A stretch of 64,000 nucleotides of DNA from Porphyra umbilicalis (GCA_002049455.2 KV918934.1:62001-126000), one strand, 5' to 3'. Shown: positions 21,381 through 33,352, numbered from the stretch's first letter. Notes: generated by a model from the sequence alone, not told the origin. Program-made: numbers and translations.

Positions 21381-22262
21381 CCCTAGTGAATGGGATCATT
21401 ATCTTATCGGTCACATCAAATCCAAAGAGAAGACCGATTTGGATCACCAGCGTCGATAGCCCAAAGCATCTTCGCCTTCGTCTCGGCCTCCAACAGCGGC
21501 CGTAGGCTCGGGTGCGAGGACGTCCGGCACCCCCTTCGCGGCCGCGGCCGGGAGGTTACGACAGAGCTGCCGATCTCTTCCTCTTTTCATCTGTATGTTT
21601 GGGTTCTGTTGTGTCCCCGCTGCTCAGTCTTTTTCTCTGTCATCGTATCCTTTCTTTTTTTGTCTTCTTTTCTGTTTGGCTAGCCGAGTGCGTTGTCACG
21701 TCTTCGCGTTTCCCTTTCCATACACTGTTTCATCCTCTCCCCTCCGTCTTTGTTTGACACGCCCTGATATACGGTCGAGCGGCGCCCAATGCACCGTGTC
21801 ACCCAACGGGGGCACGCGTGAGGGGCGGCACGTTCTCAACCATCACGGGCCAGAGTGATTCGTGATCAGCGTCTGGACGCTATGCTGTGCGTTGAGGTTT
21901 ACGCCGCGGCCCCGTTTCCGGGGGCGCTGGTAACCCAGGACTGCCTGGCTCGTAACTAGACGGACATTTTCACCGCCGTTGCCGCGCTCCGCGGCCATCT
22001 GCCGAATGGGCTCTTTTCTAACCCGTCGCCTGTTGCAATGCTCTGTGTCTTAGTGTGTCGCCCTCTGCTTTAAGCTTGTGCAAGTTATAGGAAATAAAGG
22101 TCTCGTCCACTGCACTGCCGCGTACACCTCAGCAGCTACGTCGACCGTCCACGTCCCGCACCACCCCCCGGGGCGCCTTGGCCCCTGCCCCCCCCCCCTG
22201 CCCCCCATCCGCGTCGACGGCGGCGGGCGGCGCCCCCCCTCCCTCGAGCGACGGCGTCATGA
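21381..22262. other. no gene recognised
   Basis: The stretch contains a pyrimidine-rich tract (about 21580-21770) and moderately GC-rich sequence running towards the 3' end of the minus-strand transporter gene. gaaataaagg at 22090 reads as a polyadenylation-like signal only on the + strand. Nothing else stands out. Confidence 0.4.
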
Positions 22263-23945
22263 TTATGGCCACCGGCATAGTTTGCGTGCCGACAAACGGC
22301 ACGGCGGCGGCGAAGAGGCCGCGCCCGCCACCACCCTCGCGTGGGTGCCCGCCACCACCCTCGCGTGGGTGCCCGCCACCACCCCCAGCACGACCGCAAA
22401 CGCGGCGAGCGGCACGCCGAGGAGCAGCCGCTCGCCGCCGCCGCCAAGGCGCCGCAGCAGCGCCGGGGAGCACTCCGCAAACGCCAACCCGCCGACTGCC
22501 TTGACGATCGACGCGGCGGAAAAGATGGTGACGCCCCGCTCGTAGGCGACCGCCGCCGGCGTGCCGCGCACTGCCGACGGGATGCCGCAGAGGACGAAGG
22601 TGCCGAGCCACGCCGAAACGCAGGGGAGGGTGCAGAAGAAGCTAATCCAGGCGAGCGCGTAGACAACAATGACACGGCCGACGGCGGGGGGGAGGGCCGC
22701 CATGAACGCGAGCGTCGCGGCAACGACGGACCGGCGGCGGGCGGGGGCCACAGACGGCTGCGCGGCGGCGCGCCCGCCGCCCGCGGCCCCGCCCCCGAGC
22801 GGGGCGCCGCCCAAAAACGGGGCCGTCGACGCTTCCTTTGCGTCCACCGGCAGTGGCCCTGCCCACCAGGCGTCCCCCCCCACCACCGTATCTATCTCCA
22901 CGTCCCCCATCATCGGCGCACGCCCGTCCTTCGGCACCTCCACACACAGCACGAGCGACACACACGTTGTGAGGGTCAGCACAAGCGCCCCTCCCGCAAA
23001 GATGGAGCGGATGGAGCGCACCGGCTCGGCCAGTCCCCAGACGAGCCCCCCCGCCGCGACTTTGGCCACGCCCGCAAGCACCGCCGCCACCGCCTGCACC
23101 CGGTGCTGCACCGCCCGCTCCGCCGGCAGCATGTCGGCGAGGAGCGCGCGGCTCGGGAAGAGCGTGGCCTGTAGGCCAACGTCCCACACGCCAAAGCAGC
23201 CAAAGGCGGCGGTGAGCGCGGCGCCGTGGCGGGCGGGGAGGAGGCGTGCCGCCCACGCAAACAGCGTCATGCCGTCGACCGACGCAGCGGCGCCGACAGC
23301 GACAAACGGGCGCCGTCGCCCGTAGCGGCTGGCGGGCTCATCCGACAGCGTGCCATTGAGGGGTGCGAGGAGGCCTGTCAGGATGCCGAGCGCCCGTAGC
23401 GCGTGAGCCACGGGCGGTGACGCGCCCCGCGAGTGAGCGGGGTGGGGGGTGGCAAGCGCGTACTTGAGCACCAAACAATAGAAGAGGCCGAGGTCGGCGG
23501 CGAGCATCGCCGCAAGCCGCAGCGTCGACAGCTCGATGGGGGGGGGGCGCAGCCGCGGCGCGTCGGCGTCGTCTGACGCGGTGACAGGGGTGGGGGCGGC
23601 CGCGACTGCCTCCGCGTCAGGCGGGGCGAATCGGGAAGCGGCGGCAGCGCCATTTCCAGCGGCCGCAGAGGCGAAGGAGGGGCGGCGCCGTCGGGCGCGG
23701 AAAGCCCGCCGACAGAGCCGCCCGGCGGCTCGCCGACCGTCATTCCAGACCCAGCGGCAGCGCCAATGCCGCGAGCGTGGCCGACACGCGCTGGTACGCC
23801 CGCGTGGGCGACGCGCAGGTGTTAGCGGTGCATCTCCAAGCGGCCGCCGTCGACGCGGCACGCGTGGTCGGTGCCGGCGCCATACGCACGCAGGCACCAA
23901 CACGCCTGCCCAGGACGGTCGAGGGGGCGGCGACACGGTGACCAC
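22263..23945 (-). CDS. sucrose-transporter-like MFS (GPH family) membrane protein
   Basis: 560 residues as an unbroken frame, starting at a GTG (23945). The first ~140 residues are Arg/Ala/Pro-rich and may not all be translated. The core then shows MFS features of the GPH (glycoside-pentoside-hexuronide/plant SUT) type: LSDEPASRYGRRRPF (the loop 2-3 motif, SxxGRRRPF), SRALLADMLPAE (TM4-5 region of SUTs), and VVYALAWISFFCTLP, like the ALTWLSWFPF segment before TM8. The DTDW that usually follows is CVSAW here. A central loop is Gly/Ala-rich. The C-terminus carries a repeated VVAGTHAR (24-bp DNA repeat, 22340-22390). Predicted role is proton-coupled sugar or sugar-derivative transport; the substrate cannot be told. 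An upstream exon is possible. Confidence 0.7.
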   Translation of the reverse strand: MVTVSPPPRPSWAGVLVPACVWRRHRPRVPRRRRPLGDAPLTPARRPRGRTSACRPRSRHWRCRWVWNDGRRAAGRLCRRAFRARRRRPSFASAAAGNGAAAASRFAPPDAEAVAAAPTPVTASDDADAPRLRPPPIELSTLRLAAMLAADLGLFYCLVLKYALATPHPAHSRGASPPVAHALRALGILTGLLAPLNGTLSDEPASRYGRRRPFVAVGAAASVDGMTLFAWAARLLPARHGAALTAAFGCFGVWDVGLQATLFPSRALLADMLPAERAVQHRVQAVAAVLAGVAKVAAGGLVWGLAEPVRSIRSIFAGGALVLTLTTCVSLVLCVEVPKDGRAPMMGDVEIDTVVGGDAWWAGPLPVDAKEASTAPFLGGAPLGGGAAGGGRAAAQPSVAPARRRSVVAATLAFMAALPPAVGRVIVVYALAWISFFCTLPCVSAWLGTFVLCGIPSAVRGTPAAVAYERGVTIFSAASIVKAVGGLAFAECSPALLRRLGGGGERLLLGVPLAAFAVVLGVVAGTHARVVAGTHARVVAGAASSPPPCRLSARKLCRWP

Positions 23946-26720
23946 GACAGCGCGCAGTGGTGTGCTTAGTCTTGTGTCCGCGGCCGGCAGGTGGCCAACT
24001 GTCCGCGCGGGCCGAGCGCCAGCCTCGTTGCTGGCTTCAAGTCAGCCGATAAACACCAGGTTTCCTTGAAGTGGGTGGTGGTACATCCAGGTCCCGCTGA
24101 TTGCCAGCCAAAAGATCGATTCCAAATTGATCCACGTTTTCTTGTCCTAGACGGGCAACCATATGTGGCTCTGTACGCAGAATCATAATTGAAACTGAAA
24201 GCGCGTTCGCGAAAACACCCTGGACTTGCGAAGCGACAATACCATTTTCACGCGACGAAGGAGTGACAGGAACGTCACGCGCATCTTCTGAGGGTGCTCT
24301 GACAAGAGGCAACGCTGCTCAGACACAATTCCACCTACACCTACGCCACTGTCTCGCCACACCAAAACAGCCTCTTTGTTTTTTTTCCACCCCTTCCTCA
24401 CCCACACCACAGGGCGGCCACCGCGGGAGCCCCGTACAATCGCCGTTGCGCAATTCCCGCCACGCAGACCACGCGAGTGGACGGCGGACCAGCGGGGCGG
24501 CCGTGGGGAGCTTTGGTCGGGAGTGCTCTAACTCTGTCCCGGCGTCACGTCGTCGGGAGGGGGGGGCGAAGCCAGCGGCGGCGCCACCGTGGGCGGCCCG
24601 ACGGCGCTCCACCGCGGGCGGCTGTGGCGGCACCCGCTTGCCGGCCTCCGCCACGGCAGTCACGCGGAACCGTCGACGCCACGGCGGCGAGGCAGAAAAG
24701 CAGCCGTGGCTTCGGCCACCGCCCTCATGGGCACGCGTGTGGACGCCGCGGCGCCGGCGGTAGCGGCAGTGGCGGCAGGGCGCGGCGGTCCGGGCGCCAT
24801 CAGCTCGTCGGGGGGGCGTGTCGAATGGAACACCAGTACGGGGCGAAGGCTAGCCCAACGGCCCGGCCAACGGGCCGAAGTCGGCCAGCGGAGCGGGCGC
24901 ATCGCCCGCTGCTGGCGGGGATGTTGGCACGCCGCCCCCCACGAGCGCGTGAGCGGACGAGTGGCACCGCGACGAACGGCACCTGGAGCCGATCCAAGCT
25001 TGAGCCCCGTTCAGGGAAAAGCGTTGGGTGAGCGGGGCCCCCGCAGAGGAAGCTGCCTCCAGCGTGGGCTCAATGGAGCCGTGCCATGGCCGCGGCCTTG
25101 GGCGGGAGACGAGTGATGCCGCGCCATGGCTGCGGCCTGTGGAGTTGGACGAGTGGACCCCTGCGGAGGATGCGGCTGGTGGAGGGGAGGACAAGCTGGG
25201 ACCCACCTGGGTGCGCCCCGAGGGGCGCGCTGGGTGCGGCTGGCGCGGGTGAGCGGGGCGCGCGTGTGTACGGTGACGGACCCCCTTTGGGGAGGGGCGC
25301 CAGTGCGGGCAGAGGCCAGGAGTCAGTACATAGAGCGGTGCGGGGAGAGCCTGGGAGCCGGAGGGGAGAGGCAGAGTAGCAGAGTGAACCATCCCCCTTG
25401 GCATCCTGTACTCTCGGGTGTGGTGCGGGCAATGAGGACATCCTCCTCCCCCCCCGTCCGGCAAGGGGTTTGCCGACAGGGCGTGCCTCCCCCCGCGCCC
25501 AACCGCCCCGGCGGCCGCCGCGCGACGGGCCGTGATGGCTGGCGCGCCGCCGCCGCCGCCGCGCCCGCACCCTGACGCACGGCCGGGCGAAAGAGATGAA
25601 GATCGGGATTCGGCCTGGCACGCGGTGGACGGCCGGTCGGTGCACGGGTCCCACTCGTCACGTCGCGCGCCTGGCATAGACCTGCCTTCAAGCGTTCGAC
25701 TGCAAGTAAACGTCCTCAGAGCCGAATGAGACCGCTGCTGGCAAACTACCATCGACATTACTCTGTGCCACACCGCCAGAGGGCCCCATACACCGCGCAT
25801 CCCGCCTCACGACCCTCTCCATCCTTCTTCTCGCGCTATGAACACTGTCGCGAACCGTACGCGCGAGCAAGACCTCCCAATGGCGTCCATCTCCGTACGA
25901 GGCACCCGACCTCTCCCGTACCAACGTTCCAAGTGCGAAGAAACGGCTGCGAAACTTTCAGGGGCTGCAGAGGAAGCGAGACGGATGGGTTTTTAGGTTT
26001 CAATAAGTACTCCTTCAACGTGCACTTGCTCTCAAAGAAATGAAAAACAGTCTTCACCATGTTGGTAGGTACCATGACTTAATTGCCAGGGAAGTACCCT
26101 GAACTGACAAGGAAAAACGTCTGTCTCTCAAGCCTATTGTCGTAGCCGCCTGAAAGTGCGTCTTGAAAAAGCTGATGAAGTAGGCTCCAGGATGCGTCCA
26201 TGCGGAGCGCCAACGCTTGTTCCATTGCCGAGTTCTGTGCGCGCCAATATGAGTCGCGCTCATGCGCCTTAATGCGTGGAATCGACCTTTAGTCAAGGTG
26301 GCTCTTTTGGATTTGAAAAGCAAGATGCCATTACAGAAGTTGCCTGAAAGCGTTGCGATTCTGGGGTGGCCTCCAGTGGCTACACTCTCGTGTCGGATCG
26401 GCGATTTGGCAACCCGTTTTCCTCGCCGCCACGTCCGCCCGTCGCCGGATCATCCCGCACCGTACTCTTGATCGCTGTGCCGCCATCATGCCGCCTCTCC
26501 TTTCACCCCTGATGTTTCCAAGCACCTTTAGGGCCGGCCCTGGACGTCAACAACTATATGGTAAAGGAGGATCTGCGTACAACCATGATGTGCGGTCAGC
26601 AGGACCGGACAACACGAGCTCTGCCGTCAACGAAGGCAACCCAATTACTCTGGGTTCTTTTGTTGATAATCGTAGGTGGACCGTATGCTTTTGACATCAT
26701 CGTGATCAGCGCTCTGAGTT
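23946..26720. other. no gene recognised
   Basis: The GC-rich part (24.4-25.7 kb) has open frames on both strands without motifs. Direct repeats of gcc-tgccatgg-cgcggcc lie at about 25078 and 25120. The 25.7-26.7 kb part has moderate GC and only short frames. Confidence 0.4.
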
Positions 26721-28060
26721 AAACCCAATGGTATGAAAAGAACCCATCCGACCGCTATCGGCTCCGGCAGTAAACTGCATCTTCTTCGAACTGGGCTCGT
26801 CGGATGTCATCTCTTGCGCATGAGAGCCGAAGACAGATCAGAGACTTGCCTTCACGCTGGGAGTGGACTCAAGGGCATCTCGCCTGTTGCGTTGCTGTCA
26901 TGCGCTGATTGGCCCACATCCACTTCCTCAGGAAGAACTGAGGACGTGGAGGCAGTAAATGCTATGTTTTCCAGCCCCACTGCCGGCCACCGCAACCGGC
27001 AATAGAAAGCCAAAATTGTTGGACCGATCCAATCGGGTGGCTTCCTGGGCCCTGAAATCCAAAAGAGCCGCTGGTGGCCGTCTTAACTAGGAAAGGGCAT
27101 ACGCCCGAGGCTTTTCGTTGCGCTTTGCGCTCTCTCTAATGGACGTCAGTCGAACTGCCAGTATGTATCATGTATAACATATCAGCAGATGAACCAGTGC
27201 GGGGCCGCACTGCATACCAAGGAAGAGTACGGCCCCGCATAACCTGGGGATGCAGAACGGCCCCGCACATGATCGAACACGCCTTGATTGGTGCGCGTCC
27301 GTCCTGTGCGGCTTCACGCGCAGGTGAGAGATCTGAGTCAGTGGAGTCAGTGGAGTCAGCGGAGTCAGTTGGAGAGTCAGAGGGGTCAGTGGGAGAGTAG
27401 AGTCATTTACGGAGGAGGGCAGTGTGTGTACGTTCTGTGTCTGTGTGCAGCGCGTCTGACACGCGCATCTGTCTCCTCTACGCGGCATTCCCATCGCTTC
27501 TGCTTATTTGTGCATGATGTGTTTTTGGCGTGTGCAATGGTCCTGGTCGTTGCTTTTCTTTCTCAAATCTACTCGATGCTCATGGGTGCATGCACCTTCA
27601 CTCTGTCCGCATGGTTGCGTGCTGCGTACGTGGCCGTCCCTTTCCTGTGCGGGCGTGTGTTTTGTGGTTGCAAGACATGTGTGCGGTGTGGTTGCACAAC
27701 TCGTGTGCGGTGTGGTCATTGCTCTAGTTATACCTCTGGTTACACGACTCGTTTGCGGTATGTAGTTACACGACTCGAGTGCGATGTGTGAGAGACAAAG
27801 ACACAAGTCGTCGGTTCAGGTCGCGCACAGGTCATCAAGTTGGGTCGTGTCCCGAACTTAAAGCCAAGGAACATAGGCAACTCCGGTCACATGACAGAAG
27901 CGCTCTCGTACTTAAAACAACCAGTTGGACCCATATTCTGCATCGAACACCAGTTTTCAAGCAATGTCCGATTTTTACCCAATGTGAACCAGTTTTAACC
28001 AATTAAAATAAACCAGTTGGGCAACCCTACTTGAGTGTCAGATCAGACCCAGAAGACCGC
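26721..28060. other. non-coding, with short minisatellites and a hAT-like end
   Basis: The words tgcggggccg/cggccccgca occur in both orientations at about 27200, 27230 and 27257. A GTGGAGTCA simple repeat covers about 27337-27400. A ~24-bp minisatellite with gtgtgcggtgtgg and acacgactcg units covers about 27679-27790. Around 27955-28031, aaccagtt recurs (aaccagttttaacc, aaccagttgggcaaccctac). On the other strand this begins gtagggttgcccaactgg, a hAT-like end without a partner. Confidence 0.5.
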
Positions 28061-28079
28061 CCTTAACTAAAGGCGTGCC

Positions 28080-28300
28080 CCGCGGGCCCGCCCGTGCGGC
28101 GCGCCCCCTCGGCGTGCCCCGGCGCGTCGCGCGTCGCTGGTGCGTCGCGCGTCGCGGGTGCGTCGCGGCGCGCGGCGCGGGGGCGACCCCGCCCCCGCGC
28201 GCCGCCGCCCCGGCTGCCGGCCGCCGACCGCCCGCAGACGCGCCGCGCCCTGGGCGCGGCCGCCACGCCGGCGGCCGCCGCCGCGGCGGCCCCCCATCGT
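28080..28300. repeat. extreme-GC low-complexity block
   Basis: Nearly pure G/C with tandem gcgtcgcgcgtcgc-ggtgc units of about 21 bp (28125-28170), then GCCG-rich sequence. It abuts the palindrome at 28304. Confidence 0.6.
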
Positions 28301-28303
28301 CAC

Positions 28304-28340
28304 AGTGTTCACTGTTCTGACGGTCAGAACAGTGAACACT
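28304..28340. repeat. perfect 18-bp palindrome, 1-nt spacer
   Basis: agtgttcactgttctgac (28304-28321), g, then its exact reverse complement (28323-28340). It marks a sharp change from >90% GC sequence to normal composition, as expected of an element border or a stable hairpin. Confidence 0.9.
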
Positions 28341-28344
28341 TTAA

Positions 28345-28455
28345 CGGGAGCCTGAACGGGAGTCCCGTTCAAGGAGCCCTTGAACGGGAGGTTTCCCGTC
28401 CAGGCGTCTGCTGTAACAAAGGCCTGAACGGGAGGTATTCCCGTTCAGGGAAGCT
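28345..28455. repeat. three consecutive hairpins built from CTTGAACGGGA motifs
   Basis: Six copies of the word TGAACGGGA or its complement occur in strictly alternating orientation: cctgaacggga-gtcccgttcaagg, ccttgaacgggagg-tttcccgtccagg, and cctgaacgggagg-tattcccgttcagg. Each pair forms a palindrome with a short loop. Confidence 0.85.
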
Positions 28456-28459
28456 GTGC

Positions 28460-30478
28460 CAGGCCCTGAACCATCTCGTGGCTGATCCCGCGGTCATGCA
28501 GAACTGTCGCACAAATCCAAGCCAATGATATCCCAGCAATGGATTGCAAAGACGTTAACTGTCCAGGTCGGGGTCCTGTACGGGCCTGGATGCCTCTTGC
28601 CCATGACGATGTGGTGCACAAAAAGTGGACGCCAAGCCGCGTTCTCGGACCTGAGGTGCACGCGCGAGACCGCGGCCGCCGCTCCACAACTTACCTCGAG
28701 TTGCTCTGTAAAGTCGATCGATGACCAAATATTTATGAACTTCGTGAGACGATGAACGATGTCAAGCATATTAGAGAATGGCCGGCCAATCAAAGTGAGC
28801 TATGCCACACGTAGCCCTCGGGGTAGGTCGGACGTCTCCTTGGAAAAAACGGACTTCTCTTGTCGATTGGAGACAACTCAGAGTGACAGGCTAAAGCCTC
28901 CGATGACCTGACTCCACACCGCGCCGCCAGTGAGCAAAACCACTCGTCATCCAAGGTCGGAGCGCCCGTGTCGATCTCTCCCGGCTCTTGCTGTCGTGCA
29001 CCGACGTCCCCCTCCCCAACTGGGCGCCCTCCTACCATGCTGGGTCTTTGAGCCAGTCTTCTAACAGGTATGTTGTGCGCTGTTTGTGGTTGGTTCCTCT
29101 CCTGTCTATCATTCGTCTGTCTGTCATTGCATGTCTTCCATCGAGGTCATTGCACCGGATGTTGCACAACCGTACAGGGAGCTCTCGTTCACTGCCATCT
29201 GTGGTAGCTCGCATCTGACTCGTGCCTACATGTGCTACCGTCCATGCATGTTTTCTTCATGCGTATCGTGTATGTCTTTCTCCCACTTCCTGATTGGATT
29301 TCTCTCCCCCCCCTCCTCCCTACGTCCGTCCCCCGCTTCCTGCCCTCTATCTCGTACGTCCCCTGTTTTGTCCCGTCGTATCGTTGCTCTTGTTTCTTAG
29401 TCTTCCCCTCTCCCGATATCTCGAGCTCTCGTTTGATGTGGATTTGGATGTCACGGCATCTTTTGCGGTCTTCGTGCCTTGTTCTCGGTACTATGATACC
29501 TGCCGACTGGCCCACCCACTTGTGTTGATGCCGTCGTTGGTACACGGTCAGCTATGATGGATGCACCGTTTGGTTGTCCTCATGGCCGTAGTCCCAGCCG
29601 TAGTCCCTCCTGAAATGGAACAGAGCAGCATCAACGAGCAGTGTGCATCTGCCGCCAGTTGCCTGTCATCGCCGAGAGATTAGCGCAATAATAATCGACC
29701 CTAAAGTCTATGGCACTTCCCCCAAAAATGGACACACCGCTCATCCGTTGCACGATGACCCCCCTCAAAGACCCCTCAGAGAGGGGTACGATGTGGACGA
29801 AGTGAACGAATGCTGACAGAAGTGGCGCTCCCGAGTCCGCATGCAAGGTCATTTCTTGCCCATCGCGTGGGCGCGGCCGCGGAATCGCGTTGCACGATCA
29901 TGTGGGTGCCCCTCTGCCCTAGCCGAGTGGGCCAGGTCCTAAGATCAGCTCAAATATGCCGAATCTGACCCCCTGTTTCGGCATCGTGCGACGCATCGTG
30001 CTCGCCGCCTCAGCACGCCCCTCATCGGACCATGCGATCTGAGTGCCTGGGGACCTGTCGGCTGTTTTAAGGCCGATTAGCGATGGACATATCTGGGCGC
30101 TGGGCCGAAAAATTCGGCATCGTGCTCGACAACGTGCGTGTGCGTCCGACGTGCAAATCTTAGTTTCTCGGGTGCAAACGTGCCGAGTCGCCGGCAGACG
30201 CCCGTCCGGTGCGGGATCCCCCGGCGACGAATCTGGTAGGTCGGATGCTATTGGCTGCTGGAGGTCTCCAGTGTGTCTTGAGAGAGACGATCTCCCGGTC
30301 AAATCAGCGGTGGGCCATCGCTTTTTGCAGTGAGGCCGGTCAAACGGTGAGTTCTCGGTAAAAGATCGATGGTAATTTAGCAAGGCCCTGCATTTTTTTC
30401 ATATTTACCCCCCTTCAAGACCTGGAAACGCAGGTCGTTCCGGAAACAATCTTTGGCCGGCGATCTTATCAGCGAGAA
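28460..30478. other. no gene recognised
   Basis: Short frames only. A pyrimidine-rich tract lies at about 29230-29500. The unit ccagaatcagcaccc/ccagaatctgccc begins to repeat just at the start of the next gene (30525-30590). Confidence 0.4.
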
Positions 30479-32314
30479 ATGACTGGAATTGCAGCTGAGA
30501 CGTCGACGGTGGATGCAGAATCAGCACATCCAGAATCAGCACCCGTCAGGACACCACGGTGGATCCAGAATCTGCCCAAGTCAGAACGCCACCCACTTGG
30601 CACTGTGGGCGATTCCTCCTCCAGGCGCCGCTCTTCTCCCAATTTCCCCATCTTCTTCCGCAATTCTGCCCACCCGCACCACTACGAATCCCTACCACCA
30701 CCCCACGGACGGCCTGTCGACATGGTGGGTCGCTGTGCCATGTGCGGTTTCGATCTGGGGCGGGGGGACGACGGGGAGTTGCGCAAGGGCGGGCACGATG
30801 CCCGCTCCTGTGAGATGAAGGTGTTCCCCTGCTTCAACAGACTACCCCCCGACTCTTCTTTTTATGATGACGAGACGTGTACAACGCAGGGCTGCGCGCA
30901 CGCTGAGAAGTGCACGACTTGCAAGCAGGTGGGGCACCATGTCCGTACACTCGTGATCACCGACGCCCTCTACGTGCGCACTGGCAACCGCAAGCTGCCG
31001 TGTCGCCGGCGGTCGGCACCCGAGCTTGGGGGCTCCGCCTTTGTGTGCCCGATCGTCGACGACCAGTGTGTCAAAGAGTGGGTCAAGGTGTACTACGACA
31101 AGTGCTGGGCGTCGTGGCGCGAGCGGCAGCGCTCCGCCAGCAACGCGGAGCTGCTTCGGAATAATTTATTTCAAACTGGTTTGTCGGCCACCGGGGCGGC
31201 GGACGTCATGCGTGCCAATTCCATCCCGGCGTCCACGAACGCAGTCGACAACCGGCGTCATTTCGATAGCGTCACGGCGGCTCTGGCCGAGCCGGGGATG
31301 TCGGCTGTCGGAGCCGCCATGGTCGCAGCCACCTCGGGGACGCCGGCGACGCAGGCGGCACGTGGTGGTCGGGCCGGGTCGGTCGCCTCGGCGACGGCGC
31401 CGCCGGCTTCTGGCGTTGTGGCGGGGGCCGAGACGATGGCGGCGCGCGGGGGGGGGCAGGTGGCCGTAGCCGGCAGGGGTCGGCGGGGCGGGGCAGCATC
31501 GGGCACTTCACTTGTGACCGCCTCGTCCCGGGCGGGGAGAGACGGCGGTGTCACCCTGGTGGCTGCGCGCATGGTGTCGCAGCAGGAGGGCGACATGCGC
31601 GCCGCGGCGCTGCGCGCCGCCGCGGCCGTCCGCCAAAGGACGGCGGACCGGTCGGCGGCCACTGTGCGTCATACCGGCGGTGGCGGCGGCGGCGGTCCCG
31701 CCGCCGCCGCGCCCGCCGGCGGCGGCAGTGGCTTGTCTCTCGCTGGCCCCCCTCCGACACCCGACCATCTCGTGTGGCGCGCTGGACAGCGCGCCCTTTA
31801 CGACAAGGCAGTCATTTTTTCCGACTCTATTGTCAATCTGTGGTCGCCAGTGGACTTGGCGAAAGCCGTGTTTGAGGGCGCCATCGGCTCCGCCAACGCG
31901 CAGCACTTCCCTGGTATGGAGGCCGCCTTTGTGGAGGCTGCCAAGGACCACGTGCTGACGGGGATGACCCTGACGTGCGGGGCTGTCTCCCCCGCGGACG
32001 TCGCCGAGCAGCTTTGCTATAAGCGGACGCAGAGCCCCAATGTCAACGTCTTGCCTATGATCGCCAAGTGGATCCACAACCTCGTCGTCGAGTGCGCTGT
32101 GGCGACGTCGGTCGTGACACCGCCGGTTGTGAACGGGGGGGGGGGCGAGCGGGTGGCAGGGGCTGGTGCTTCGGGGGATCGTGGGAGCGCGGGGGCTGGT
32201 TCGGCGCCGTCCCGCAAGAGGTGGAGGCATGCGGGGAGCGATGTGGAGGAAGTTTTGGACGGGGATGACGCTGCCGTGTCGGTTGGGAGCGCCACTGGGG
32301 AGGAGTTGGAGTAG
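30479..32314 (+). CDS. hypothetical protein with N-terminal Cys/His clusters
   Basis: 611 residues from ATG 30479 to TAG 32314. An in-frame ATG at 30722 (MVGRCAMCGFDLG) is an attractive alternative start because the region before it is repeat-like. Residues ~85-185 carry two possible zinc sites: CAMC, then H and C in GGHDARSC, and CTTQGC, CTTCKQVGHH, C. A short acidic/aromatic part follows (VKEWVKVYYDKCWASW). Residues ~250-440 are Ala/Gly/Arg-rich. A conserved-looking globular C-terminal part (PDHLVWRAGQRALYDKAVIF to WIHNLVVECAVAT, about 31765-32105) comes next, then a basic/acidic tail (PSRKRWRH, DVEEVLDGDD). I do not recognise the family. A nucleic-acid-binding protein encoded by a transposon or by the host is plausible. 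Its length and lack of breaks argue for a real gene. Confidence 0.6.
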   Translation: MTGIAAETSTVDAESAHPESAPVRTPRWIQNLPKSERHPLGTVGDSSSRRRSSPNFPIFFRNSAHPHHYESLPPPHGRPVDMVGRCAMCGFDLGRGDDGELRKGGHDARSCEMKVFPCFNRLPPDSSFYDDETCTTQGCAHAEKCTTCKQVGHHVRTLVITDALYVRTGNRKLPCRRRSAPELGGSAFVCPIVDDQCVKEWVKVYYDKCWASWRERQRSASNAELLRNNLFQTGLSATGAADVMRANSIPASTNAVDNRRHFDSVTAALAEPGMSAVGAAMVAATSGTPATQAARGGRAGSVASATAPPASGVVAGAETMAARGGGQVAVAGRGRRGGAASGTSLVTASSRAGRDGGVTLVAARMVSQQEGDMRAAALRAAAAVRQRTADRSAATVRHTGGGGGGGPAAAAPAGGGSGLSLAGPPPTPDHLVWRAGQRALYDKAVIFSDSIVNLWSPVDLAKAVFEGAIGSANAQHFPGMEAAFVEAAKDHVLTGMTLTCGAVSPADVAEQLCYKRTQSPNVNVLPMIAKWIHNLVVECAVATSVVTPPVVNGGGGERVAGAGASGDRGSAGAGSAPSRKRWRHAGSDVEEVLDGDDAAVSVGSATGEELE

Positions 32315-33318
32315 TCGGTGATGTGTGCCGTGTGATCGATAGAGGAGACTGGCGAGCGTGGGCTGCGTCCGTAGCGGGTCTCTTGCTCTTTTACTGTCGC
32401 CCCCGCCGTTGCTTGCAGCACCAACCCGACGGCCGGCCGCCCGCGGGGTCGCTGTCCATCCTCGCCCCCCTAACCCCCCTCCTCCCCCGCCCGACGGCTG
32501 GCAACACTGCTGGCGCCACCTAGACACAAGCTCCCCCCCGCGCCCCCTCCTCCGTCGCCGTTCGGCCTCGCCCCCCCCACCCCCCTCCTCACTCGCCCGT
32601 CGACCGGCAACACTGCTGGTCGGACCTTGGCACCACCCCCCCCCGCGGCCCCTCTCCGGTCCCACGGCCACCGCCGCCCTCCCCTGGTCGCATCGGACGC
32701 CGCCACCGGCCCCCTCCACGCGAAGGTCGCCGCGTCGGCCCTCCCGCCGAGCGTGCCGGGGTTGGTCTCGCACACCGCTGCCGCCATCGCGACCGCCACC
32801 GCGGGGAGCCACCATCGTCGTCGCCGTCGCCGCTGACGCTCGACCTTGTGGGCGAACGCTGACGCTCGACCTTGTGGACGAAGGCGGCGGCGGTGCCAGC
32901 TGTGAGAGCGCACCACTTATCGTGCCCTTAACGCTCGTGCTGCCGGTGGGGGGGGGGGGATTCCGGCCACCGGCTTGGCCGTGGGGCTTTACCGCTCACT
33001 TGGGCCGCCTCCGTCACCGCCGCTTACCGCGGCCGCCTCCGCCGCCGGCGGGGCGCCGCCACCGCCGTCGCCCGGCACGTCGCCGGAACAAGCCCGGCGG
33101 CGCGCCGCCCGGACGGAGACGCGCGCAGCGCCGCCGAGCGCGCGGCGAAGGCGGTCGTGTGGGTCACTGGCGCCTCGGCGCTCGACGCAGCGGTAGCCGC
33201 GTTGTTCCGCCCGCCGCGCGTTTCGAGGCTGGTACCCGACGCCGGCGCCTCGACGCTCCACGCGGCAAGCGTTGCATCCGCCCGCCCGCCGCGTGGGTCG
33301 GTCGGTGTTGGTCCTCGA

Positions 33319-33352
<34 letters not shown>

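Noticed and set aside
31508..32815. 435-codon minus-strand frame opposite the Cys/His gene
   Set aside because: Antisense shadow; composition is Arg/Gly-rich and the + frame has the motifs.
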